NCBI RefSeq assembly: GCF_040703125.1
Contig: NZ_CP160035.1
Coordinates: forward strand, 3,334,001-3,398,000
Source: Flavobacterium ovatum
GTDB lineage: Bacteria > Bacteroidota > Bacteroidia > Flavobacteriales > Flavobacteriaceae
DNA: 64,000 bases
Reading direction: 5' to 3'
The position numbers were made by a program, and so were the translations under genes. The stretch's first letter is position 1. Every line of letters starts with the position of its first letter. This document shows positions 1-7,791 of the stretch, in pieces. The notes beneath the pieces were generated by a model, which was given only the letters and a program-made list of their open reading frames with translations, was not told the origin of the DNA and did not search any database.

Positions 1-2251
1 TTGCCGCAATGCTAATCGAATCTAATGGAAACTGCTCCTTTTCTAAAGCGACTAGAAAATCAGTCGCATGAACCGCTCCATTGAGATTGTCAAGTCTTAA
101 ATCGTCAAAATTAGCCGTAATATTTCCCTTCAATTTTAAAGGGCCAGCGTGCAGATTTAATTTATTAAGGTCAATAAAATCAACGTTTAATTTCAAATCT
201 AACGTAGGTTTTTCTGGAAGCGAAGATCCTTTGGCATCCAGTTTAAAGGATAAATTGGGATCTGTAGCAGTTGAATTCACAACAAACTGACCTTTGTCCA
301 TTGTAGCATTCAAATAAATATCTTTATAATCGTATTGATTAAAATTGGCTTTTACAATTTTCGAAGAAAGTTTGGCTGTAGCCAATGCAGGATCAAGACT
401 CACTCCTTTTACGGTAGCATTTGCCGTTATTCTCCCTATTTGCTTATTTTTTATGAACTTCCCTAAATCAAAATTTTCAACAGAAGCATCGGCAATGTAC
501 TTTTCACTATTTTTTCGACTTTGGTCAAAGGTTGCGTCAACAACAGCATTACCAAATGAACTCTTTAAATCCAATTTGGTTTTAAAATTATTCATACTTC
601 CGTTGAAATTTCCTTTCACATTAAATGTCGCTGGTAGTTGAACGGTATTCGGAATTGTATTTTTGGGTACAAAAGCATCAATATCTTTGGCTGTACTTTC
701 TAGGTATAATGAACTAATATTAAAAATACTTTTTTCGACTTTTGGCAATCCAGAAATAGTTCCCTTTAAAGCCACTTTTGTACTTCCAAGTCCATTAGCA
801 TCGAAAGTGTCAATGGTTAATTTGTTCAATTTGCCTTTTACTACTGCATTGAAATTCACAATTGCATTAGGATAATTTTTGAAAACATCAATAGAATGAA
901 GCGTAGGTACCAAAAACAAAACGTCTCTAAAACTCAGTTTACTGTTTTTTAGATTCGCATCAATAGTTAGATTTTCTAGATAATCATTCAACGAAGCTAT
1001 CGACGGATAAGTGGTTACAATAGATTGCTGTAAGGTAGTTTGAGGTGTTTTTAAGAACAACTTCTTCAAAGAAGCCCCTTTTGTCGTATAGACAAAATCA
1101 GTCCTTAATTCATCTAACTGAAAACCGCTTTTATCTTTAAATTTAAATGAATTGATAGTCCCTTTGTACTTGTTGTCAGATATAGTAATCGCTTTACCTT
1201 CCAAATACAAATCATTCAATTTCATGTGATTGTAATCCAATCCCTTTTGAATACTAGAAGCATTATTATTGTCAAATGTAAAATTAAAGTCAGCAATAGA
1301 AACCGAATTGATATCAATTTTCCATGGTAAACTTGACGAACTGCTAGTGGAATCATTGACCTTTTCGCTCGATTTAGATAAAGTCAACTGACCTTTGGAA
1401 CTTTTTAATTCTATGGATTCTAACGCTATAATTTGTTTCTCTAAATCTATTGTTTTTACTTTTGTACTTAAATGAAGAACCTCAATCTTGGTTCCAATAT
1501 TTGTAATCGCATTAATGTAACGAATGTCGATATTGTCTAATTGAATGTTTTCTAAATTCAATTTTAAAACTATACTGTCTGCTTTGTCTTTTATGTCTTT
1601 GACTACTTTTTCTGTCGTCGCTACTAAATCTTGGTTTAAATCTAATTTAAAACCATCAAGATTGATGTCTGGAACATCAAACGCTAATTTTTTTAAATCG
1701 AAATTATCAATTTTTGTATCAAAATGATTGACATATAAAGCCAATTCTGTATTTGAAACAGCATCATTATATCTGAATTTAATAGTATTGAGGTTTATTT
1801 TTTTAATAGAAATCGCCATTGATTCTCCTTCTTTTTTAGTTTGGTCAGGAGTTTCAAATGCTTTGGTGATATAATCAAAATTATAAACCGAGTCTTTACT
1901 AATTTTGATATTGGCTACAATCTTTTCTAATTCAATGGAGTTAACTTGTACTTTGTTATTAAACAATTGAAATAAATCTATATCAATGTTCAAAGATTTA
2001 CCTGCCAACAAAGTATCTTTTGACTGATCTTCAAAGTAAAAATCATTTAGGATTACTTTTTTAGGTAAGCCTATTTCTATAGATCCTACTGCAACTTTAG
2101 TTTTTATTTTACTTTCCAAATAAGAGACCGCTGCATCTTTTACTTTATTCTGAACATAAGGTATCTGTAATGCAAGCACTATTAATAAAAAAAGTGTCAC
2201 AAGTCCTATTCCTATTTTTAAAATAATTTTAAAGGCTTTGTTCAATTTCAA
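1..2251 (-). CDS. tamB: TamB-like translocation and assembly module protein, 5' part (runs off the window)
   Basis: This is the N-terminal 750 residues of a very large minus-strand protein whose C-terminus lies before the window. It opens with basic residues and one membrane anchor (about residues 8-28, ending VLALQIPYVQ). A long run of weakly repetitive beta-rich sequence follows, typical of the AsmA/TamB family that bridges the inner and outer membranes for lipid transport or outer-membrane protein assembly. I chose the TTG start at 2251: upstream in the same frame come only CTT, ACC, TTA and ATT before a TAA stop, and no ATG exists. The DUF490 domain that defines TamB would be C-terminal and is not visible. 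The family call rests on the anchor, length and composition; another AsmA-like protein is possible. Confidence 0.75.
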   Translation of the reverse strand, partial: MKLNKAFKIILKIGIGLVTLFLLIVLALQIPYVQNKVKDAAVSYLESKIKTKVAVGSIEIGLPKKVILNDFYFEDQSKDTLLAGKSLNIDIDLFQLFNNKVQVNSIELEKIVANIKISKDSVYNFDYITKAFETPDQTKKEGESMAISIKKINLNTIKFRYNDAVSNTELALYVNHFDTKIDNFDLKKLAFDVPDINLDGFKLDLNQDLVATTEKVVKDIKDKADSIVLKLNLENIQLDNIDIRYINAITNIGTKIEVLHLSTKVKTIDLEKQIIALESIELKSSKGQLTLSKSSEKVNDSTSSSSSLPWKIDINSVSIADFNFTFDNNNASSIQKGLDYNHMKLNDLYLEGKAITISDNKYKGTINSFKFKDKSGFQLDELRTDFVYTTKGASLKKLFLKTPQTTLQQSIVTTYPSIASLNDYLENLTIDANLKNSKLSFRDVLFLVPTLHSIDVFKNYPNAIVNFNAVVKGKLNKLTIDTFDANGLGSTKVALKGTISGLPKVEKSIFNISSLYLESTAKDIDAFVPKNTIPNTVQLPATFNVKGNFNGSMNNFKTKLDLKSSFGNAVVDATFDQSRKNSEKYIADASVENFDLGKFIKNKQIGRITANATVKGVSLDPALATAKLSSKIVKANFNQYDYKDIYLNATMDKGQFVVNSTATDPNLSFKLDAKGSSLPEKPTLDLKLNVDFIDLNKLNLHAGPLKLKGNITANFDDLRLDNLNGAVHATDFLVALEKEQFPLDSISIAA

Positions 2252-2590
2252 AAGGGTTAAAATTTAAAAATAATAATCACATCGTTATAAACAGTGTATT
2301 ATTAACGTATTTGCGAAGATAAGCTTATCTAAAATCGTTTATCTTATACAATTAAAATAAAATTTTATAAGATATACCCAAAAGTAAGAATCGATCAAAT
2401 AGGAGATTGTCATAAATTCTTGTGCCTAAATATTATAAAGAAAGAAACACATAGATAACCAAACACTTTTTTCTTGTACAATTGAAGATTTTAAAATTCG
2501 CTTTATAGACAAGATTTATCAGCTTACTGAATGATTCGACTTCCTGAATTTATAAAAACCTGAAACGACCAACATTGTACTTATATTTTT
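2252..2590. other. Intergenic stretch upstream of tamB
   Basis: About 340 AT-rich bases between the tamB start and the 3' end of the helicase remnant. I see no open frame of note, no RNA gene and no strong hairpin. It presumably carries the tamB promoter, but I could not fix a convincing TAnnTTTG box. Confidence 0.4.
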
Positions 2591-3463
2591 TTAATCTCCA
2601 TTTTGCTGTTTCTCAAAATAAAGTTCAGGTAAAATAATCTTCAATTCTTCTGTTGCTCCTTCTTTTAACCAGTAAACAATAAAGTTCACTTTTACGGTTT
2701 TTAACACATATTTTTTCTCTTTTAAGCTCTCCATTTGTTGCAAAAAGTATTTAGAAAATTTCAACACCGATTGTCCATTCGAGTTTAAACATTCGTCATT
2801 TTGCACAGTCAACGCATTCCCACTCACGAGTTGGGATATTAAATATTGTCTGTTTATAAAATAGTCTAACCAAACATCTTTGTAGGTTAAATGCATTGAA
2901 AAACCTTTTGGTGGTAGGTAAATTTCATTATCCTCAATTCGTTCTAAGTTTTCTACCGACAGATTGTCAAGAAAGTTGGAATTAAGATGTACCGTCAAAT
3001 TTTGCTTTGCTCTTGTCATGGCGACATACAACTGCCTCATAGCTTCATCTGTAGCACAATTAAAATTTTTAAGCATCAAAAAAACAGTATCAAACTCTTT
3101 TCCTTTTGCTTTATGAATGGTTGAAACGAAAATGGTTTCACCATTCTCATTGAAAAAGTCTTCCAATTTAGATTCTCGAATGTAGACCTCCAGATCTGAT
3201 TTGTATTTCTTCTTTGGATTGGTTGCTTGAAAATCCTTGATGATATTCACACATACTTCGAACTTTGAGCTGTTGCGAAACTTATTTATCAATTCTCGTT
3301 TGGCGTATTCCCAAACCTCATCGCTGATCATAAAAACATCATCAGCCAAATTTAATTGTTCCAAAAAGAACCTCACTTCCACCAGATTATACAAATTAAA
3401 CCCATCATTGGTCTGAATCAACTTGGCTTGCAATCCGTTTTTCAAAAGCAGTCCTGTAATCTG
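2591..3463 (-). pseudogene. C-terminal remnant of a UvrD-type / RecQ-fused superfamily 1 helicase
   Basis: The reading frame holds only the C-terminal half of an SF1 helicase: motif V-like STIHKAKGKEFDTVF and motif VI-like LYVAMTRAK. Walker A, motif Ia and the first RecA lobe are absent. Immediately upstream of the homologous text (QITGLLLKNGLQAKL) the frame hits a TAA at 3464-3466. A nominal start would be a TTG at 3445 that lies within homologous sequence, so this looks like a 5'-truncated gene and not a short protein. The sequence resembles the UvrD-like tail of large Bacteroidota helicases that also carry a RecQ module (from memory). Motifs V and VI without motif I cannot make an active helicase. 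Confidence 0.7.
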
Positions 3464-3921
3464 TTAAAAATATTACAATTGAATAACTCAAATATAAGTA
3501 AATAAAACTTGTAAGCGAAAGAAAAGTTGTATGGAGGAAAATGCATTACTGCAAAACAATCGCGTTGCAAACACCAAAATCTTTGGCATTAATTATAGTT
3601 GGCATTCGATGAAATCAAGCAGCAGGATGGACGACAAATGAGAGCCAGTGGGATTACTAATCTCAGCAAATTTTGTTAGAAGAAGGACTTTTAATCATCT
3701 GTTAAGAAATTACGTTGAAAATGGCCCAAAAATTAAAGAATTATTTTAGTATTCCTGCAGAAGTTTTTCTTCATAGCGCTTAAATTATATTCTAGTATTG
3801 CGTTGTAATGTTTGTGAGATTTGAAATTATTACTAAAGTTTCATATATAAATCAAGATAGCGGTTCAAGTTAAACCTGAACCGCTATTTTAAGTAAGGGT
3901 TTTTGAAACTTTGATATAAAA
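3464..3921. other. Gene-poor stretch with a degenerate repeat copy
   Basis: No intact gene is visible. Bases 3559-3652 resemble bases 5039-5142, sharing GCGTTGCAAAC at the left, a central TCAAGCA and GCCAGT near the right. I read these as two diverged copies of an approximately 100-nt repeat. Downstream is AT-rich sequence with short broken frames. Confidence 0.45.
3858..3886 (-). terminator. Hairpin downstream of the glycine-rich protein gene
   Basis: A 10-bp perfect stem, TAGCGGTTCA paired with TGAACCGCTA around a 9-nt loop, lies 36 bases beyond the stop of the minus-strand gene. The T-run on the minus side is weak, while the plus side is followed by TTTT. It may work in either direction. 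Confidence 0.55.
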
Positions 3922-4518
3922 TTATCTCATTCCGCGACCACCGCCACCTTCGGGTCTGCTTTCGCTTGGTGTTTTAGGCTGCAATGCTTCTTTTTGATCT
4001 TTAAGATAATCCAACCATTTTTTGTTGATTTTTTCTGAAAAAGAACTTTCTATTTGTTCGTTTAATTCTTTTTCTACAGTAGCAACTTCATCTCTAATTG
4101 GCTTTAATTGCTCATTGATGCTTTTGCGAAGTTCCATTAATTGCTTACGGTCGTTATTTTCTACCGCTGCTTTTTGTTTGGTCATTGAAGTGATTTCAAT
4201 AGTCTCTAAGGTCACTATATTGGCTTTTTGAATAGCGAGAATTTTACTATTGTAATCATTAATGAGTTTTGTCATTAATTCTTGTTCCGGTGCTTTTTTA
4301 ACTTTAGCCTCCTTGATTACCGTTTCGGGATTGTAAACTATAAGTCCGGCGACATCAGTAATTTTAAGCGCTTTTACGGTTTCTTTTTGCTGTGTGCTTT
4401 CTTGTGGAGGTGCGCCTTGACCAGATCTTCCGCCTTGACCAGATCTTCCACCTGAATGCTGACAGAATGCAAATGAAAATTGAAAACAAGTGAATGCGAT
4501 AATGAATAAGTACTTCAT
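3922..4518 (-). CDS. Exported glycine-rich, coiled-coil hypothetical protein
   Basis: 198 residues with a signal peptide (MKYLFIIAFTCFQFSFAFCQ). A short low-complexity Gly/Ser/Arg/Gln region follows, with a tandem GGRSGQ repeat. The middle is charged and helical (about residues 60-175) and probably forms a coiled coil; the tail is Gly/Arg rich (GGGGRGMR). It resembles small periplasmic Bacteroidota proteins with no assigned role. The gene stands alone between repeat-like sequence and the RAYT remnant, with its own hairpin downstream. I do not recognise a named family. The signal peptide and even composition suggest a real gene, but function cannot be inferred. Confidence 0.7.
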   Translation of the reverse strand: MKYLFIIAFTCFQFSFAFCQHSGGRSGQGGRSGQGAPPQESTQQKETVKALKITDVAGLIVYNPETVIKEAKVKKAPEQELMTKLINDYNSKILAIQKANIVTLETIEITSMTKQKAAVENNDRKQLMELRKSINEQLKPIRDEVATVEKELNEQIESSFSEKINKKWLDYLKDQKEALQPKTPSESRPEGGGGRGMR

Positions 4519-4577
4519 GATATTATAAGTTATGTTTTAGCCTTTAGACGACAAAAAAAAATTACTTGCGCAGTTAT

Positions 4578-4990
4578 TTAAAAAACACAGTTAATTTTAA
4601 ACTTCTTCAACTTTTGGTATGGGTGTACCCCCCTCACCTCAGCTGCATAGCTAAATTTTCGTAATAACCATTCCCGTCTTCTTTCAGGATGTTCTTTTAT
4701 CGCTTCAATAATTTTTTTTGAAGTAAATTTTTTAAAATCACGAACGATATTTTGAAGCTCACCATCTGGTGCTGTGACCACCAAATGTATATGACTTGTC
4801 ATATACACATAAGCGTGTACACTAAGTTCTTTTTCTTTAATGCAGTAATTTAAAGAATCGTCTAGAATAGAACAATAAACGGGTCTGGTAAAAACCTGTC
4901 TGCCGACAGGCAGGCATCCACCCAATCTACAATGGTCATCGTTATAAAAGTCGGTACGGTACTGTCTATTACTTTGTATTTTTCGGACAT
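4578..4990 (-). pseudogene. Broken REP-associated tyrosine transposase (RAYT, Y1_Tnp family)
   Basis: The minus-strand ATG at 4990 gives MSEKYKV and runs on to TIVDWVD, a normal RAYT N-terminus. The frame then breaks at a 20-nt insertion (4895-4914) and resumes in another frame as VFTRPVY. Removing exactly those 20 nt restores TIVDWVDVFTRPVY. The HUH-type motif is present as SHIHLVV, the catalytic tyrosine would lie further on, and KKFTSKKIIEAIKE matches the family. The C-terminus is also lost: family members are near 180 residues, and here homology fades after REWLLRKF. It is therefore doubly damaged. RAYTs are single-copy transposases that mobilise or maintain REP palindromes. Confidence 0.85.
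4895..4914. repeat. 20-nt imperfect palindrome inserted in the RAYT gene
   Basis: The sequence is cctgtctgccgacaggcagg, an imperfect palindrome with mismatches near each quarter. It is precisely the extra DNA that breaks the transposase reading frame, so it looks like a recent insertion of a small REP-like palindrome. No second copy was noticed in the window. Confidence 0.75.
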
Positions 4991-5038
4991 CGATTTTTCA
5001 TTTTAGTGTGGCAACTGAAAAGTACATTCCTTAAAGAA

Positions 5039-5142
5039 CCGCGTTGCAAACGCTACGTTTATTGGTCATAATTTAAATAGGTACTCGACGCAGTCAAGCA
5101 CCAGGGTTTAGGATAAACGAGTGCCAGTTGGGGGCGCTAGTC
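5039..5142. repeat. Diverged approximately 100-nt intergenic repeat, second copy
   Basis: Resembles 3559-3652 (GCGTTGCAAAC at the left edge, TCAAGCA in the middle, GCCAGT near the right). The identity is only moderate by eye. The two copies bracket the glycine-rich protein gene and the RAYT remnant. Confidence 0.45.
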
Positions 5143-5153
5143 GAAGGGTTCAA

Positions 5154-5196
5154 CCAAGGTTTCATTGTTGGCTTTTCAAGCCCAACGAAACCTTGG
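5154..5196. repeat. Long two-part inverted repeat downstream of the orphan gene
   Basis: The outer arms are CCAAGGTTTC and GAAACCTTGG, both perfect. Inside, GTTGGCTT pairs with AAGCCCAAC with one mismatch and a 3-nt loop. The structure ends 19 bases past the stop of the 307-aa gene. It could terminate transcription, but it lacks a T-run and looks more like a mobile-repeat hairpin. Confidence 0.6.
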
Positions 5197-5214
5197 CTGT
5201 TATGGGCAGTTATT

Positions 5215-6138
5215 TTATACATTTTGTTTATTAAGTTTATCAATTTCGAATATTAAAGACATTGGACTTTCTTTTACAAATGATTCAAATTTGTCTTCGT
5301 ATTGTCTTATTGTAATTCCTAAATTTAAAATTTCTAAGCCAGCACCAATTGTACTCGTTAATATAGCATATTCAGGCATTTTTACTAATAAAGCACATAG
5401 AGTAATTCCTAAAGTTCCAACAATTGATTTAGAATTTGCCAAAGATTTATATGTTTCATTTGCTAAACCAATTCCGTGTTTGTTACATGCGCTTTTATAA
5501 TCTTCAATCTGAATTGAAAGGTCATCAATAATGTATGGAATTTCTCTTCCTTTATAATTTTTATTTATAAAAACCCCAAATCTTTTAACTTTATTGTTAA
5601 AATCTATATCTTTTTTTGCTTCTACTATTTGATCCCATTTTAATTCGGAAGCTATAATTACTGGAGCATTTATTATTTTAATCTCGACTTTTTCTTGGGA
5701 AATATTGTTTTGATAATCATTTTCAAGATGATCTTTAAAGATTGTTTCATTAAAAATTGGAATTCCAATAGTCTTATTATGTGATAATTGCTTTGCGGCT
5801 TCTAGCGAAAATAGATTATTGGCTTTTGCTCTTGCTTCTTCACCTATTTTAGTCAATATTTCTAACACAGTTGCTCTATCAACTTCTTCTTTTTCTTTAA
5901 AATATTTTGGTAAAACTTGTTCAGAAAAAATATGTTTGTAATCAGTATCCATTTTTGCTTGAAGGCTTTCTGAAATTGGAACAAATTTTTTCACGTCAAT
6001 ATTTGAGTTAACGAGCAAACTTCGAGGCACTTCAATATTGTTAGATATGTTATAGATTTTATCAAAAAAAATTGCTGCTAATTTCAGTTTCGCTTCATCA
6101 GAACCAATTCCGACTGTATTGTATTGTTCTAAAATCAT
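5215..6138 (-). CDS. Orphan hypothetical protein with a C-terminal hydrophobic segment
   Basis: 307 residues that I do not assign to any family. There is no signal peptide. The protein is mostly charged and alpha-helical (for example IGEEARAKANNLFSLEAAKQ), then has a glycine- and alanine-containing hydrophobic stretch near residues 235-275 (GTLGITLCALL, TSTIGAGLEILNLGITI) and an acidic/basic tail. The hydrophobic stretch could be one or two membrane passes or a helical hairpin. It sits alone between complex hairpins (5154-5196 and 6176-6233), beside a RAYT remnant and other debris, which suggests an acquired gene. A defence or immunity role is conceivable from context only. Confidence 0.65.
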   Translation of the reverse strand: MILEQYNTVGIGSDEAKLKLAAIFFDKIYNISNNIEVPRSLLVNSNIDVKKFVPISESLQAKMDTDYKHIFSEQVLPKYFKEKEEVDRATVLEILTKIGEEARAKANNLFSLEAAKQLSHNKTIGIPIFNETIFKDHLENDYQNNISQEKVEIKIINAPVIIASELKWDQIVEAKKDIDFNNKVKRFGVFINKNYKGREIPYIIDDLSIQIEDYKSACNKHGIGLANETYKSLANSKSIVGTLGITLCALLVKMPEYAILTSTIGAGLEILNLGITIRQYEDKFESFVKESPMSLIFEIDKLNKQNV

Positions 6139-6175
6139 TAGTTGTTCTTATAATTGCTGGTAACTAATATATACT

Positions 6176-6233
6176 CGCTACAAAGTAGCGACAATCCACC
6201 CAATTTGGGGTGTATTTGCGCTACTTGGTAGCG
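6176..6233. repeat. Paired CGCTAC hairpins flanking a central palindrome
   Basis: Two hairpins with the same 6-bp arms, CGCTAC-aaa-GTAGCG and CGCTAC-ttg-GTAGCG, flank a central palindrome CCCAATTTGGG. The array starts 38 bases upstream of the orphan gene start, so it may be its control region or the boundary of an inserted cassette. Confidence 0.6.
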
Positions 6234-6448
6234 TATTTTTATCAAATATAAACCTAATATTTTTATTACAACCAATCAAGAAAAATAATTTCTCAACACC
6301 TTTATCAATTTTAAATTGAAGTTACCATTGGCAATCAAATTTACATATAAAAAAAAACCACTATTTAAAACAGACAAGACTAACATTCAACCCATTTTGA
6401 CTTTATCAAAAAAAGTAACCCCAATCATTGACAACATTAAAATTCAAA

Positions 6449-6493
6449 TCAAAAAAAAAAGCACCTTAAACAATCAAAGATTGTAAAAGGTGC
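6449..6493 (-). terminator. Intrinsic terminator of fabV
   Basis: GCACCTT pairs with AAGGTGC, and ACAATC with GATTGT further in. On the minus strand the stem is followed by a run of ten T. It lies 23 bases past the fabV stop. Confidence 0.85.
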
Positions 6494-6515
6494 AATTGTA
6501 TAATTTGAAAAAAAT

Positions 6516-7709
6516 TTACTCGCTAATACTAGGAATTCCAACCATTTCGTCTGTGTCTGCTTTATAATCAACTCCTTCTACATCAAAACCAAAAAGGTTG
6601 TAGAAATCTTTGCGATATCCTTCTAAATCCCCAATTTCTTCAAGATTTTCAGTTACAGCATCTTGCCATAAAGCGGCAACTTTTGCTTGAACATCTTCGC
6701 GCATTTCCCAGTCGTCAATACGGATACGTCCTTGTTCGTCTGTAGCAACTTCTGTTCCGTTGTACAAACGATCAGCAAATAAACGTTGGATTTGCTCGAT
6801 ACAACCTTCATGAATACCTTCAGCTTTCATGATTTTGTACAATAATGAAATGTATAATGGAATTACTGGAATCGCAGAACTAGCTTGAGTTACCAAAGCT
6901 TTGTTTACAGAAACATAGGCTTTTCCGTTAAGGTCTGCCAAGCTTTTAGTGATTTCAAAAGCAGTAGATTCCAAGTGATCTTTGGCACGACCAATTGTTC
7001 CTTTACGGTAAACTGCCTCAGTCAATGATGGCCCGATATAAGAATAAGCAACAGTTGTAGCTCCAGGAGCTAGTAAATTAGCCGATTTTAAAGCGTCCAT
7101 CCACATGGCCCAATCTTCACCACCCATTACAGCAACCGTGTTTTCGATATCGTCACCACTACAAGGCTCGATAGAAACATCCGAAACTTTACCTGAGTGA
7201 AAATCTACGGTTTTATTTGTAAAGGTACCTCCGATTGGTTTCAAAACCGAACGGTGCATTACTCCTGTATTAGGATTGGTACGCACTGGTGATGCCAAAC
7301 TATAGATGATTAAATCTATTTGCCCTAAATCTTGTTTGATTAAATCTAAAGTTTGCTTTTTAATTTCGTTTGAAAAAGCATCTCCATTGATACTTTTAGC
7401 ATACAAACCAGCTTTGGTAGCTTCTTTTTCGAAAGCTGCAGAGTTGTACCAACCTGGTGAAGCTGTTTTACCAGCTGCAGGTCCTTTTTCGAAAAATACT
7501 CCTATTGTAGCAGCATTAGAACCAAAAGCACTTGTGATGCGGGAAGCTAATCCAAAACCTGTTGAAGCTCCGATTACCAATACTTTCTTAGCACCGTCAA
7601 TCGCTCCTTTTGATTTTACATATTCAATTTGATTTTTTACATTCTGTTCGCATCCTTTAGGTTGTGATGTCAAACAAATAAATCCTCTCATTCTTGGTTC
7701 TATGATCAT
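6516..7709 (-). CDS. fabV: Trans-2-enoyl-ACP/CoA reductase FabV
   Basis: 397 residues, the usual FabV length. It catalyses the NADH-dependent last step of each fatty-acid elongation cycle in the cytoplasm, reducing the trans-2-enoyl thioester; FabV enzymes are generally triclosan-insensitive replacements for FabI. The sequence starts with the conserved MIIEPRMRGFICLTSQPKGC, has the dinucleotide-binding GASTGFG (residues 48-54), SLASPVRTNP (137-146), and the FabV catalytic pair Tyr234 and Lys243 in YRKGTIGRAK (Y-x8-K, longer than in FabI). It has its own terminator and is separated from recN, so it is probably monocistronic. Confidence 0.95.
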   Translation of the reverse strand: MIIEPRMRGFICLTSQPKGCEQNVKNQIEYVKSKGAIDGAKKVLVIGASTGFGLASRITSAFGSNAATIGVFFEKGPAAGKTASPGWYNSAAFEKEATKAGLYAKSINGDAFSNEIKKQTLDLIKQDLGQIDLIIYSLASPVRTNPNTGVMHRSVLKPIGGTFTNKTVDFHSGKVSDVSIEPCSGDDIENTVAVMGGEDWAMWMDALKSANLLAPGATTVAYSYIGPSLTEAVYRKGTIGRAKDHLESTAFEITKSLADLNGKAYVSVNKALVTQASSAIPVIPLYISLLYKIMKAEGIHEGCIEQIQRLFADRLYNGTEVATDEQGRIRIDDWEMREDVQAKVAALWQDAVTENLEEIGDLEGYRKDFYNLFGFDVEGVDYKADTDEMVGIPSISE

Positions 7710-7791
7710 TTTTCTCTTTTTATCGTTATTTATAAATAGCTATAAAGCGTTTTAAATTTATTTTTTTGAGGTACAAATATAATTGAATATA

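Larger units (their letters stand above)
6139..6515. other. Intergenic stretch between the orphan gene and fabV
   Basis: Besides the paired hairpins and the fabV terminator, this 377-base stretch is AT-rich and without an open frame worth calling. Confidence 0.4.
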
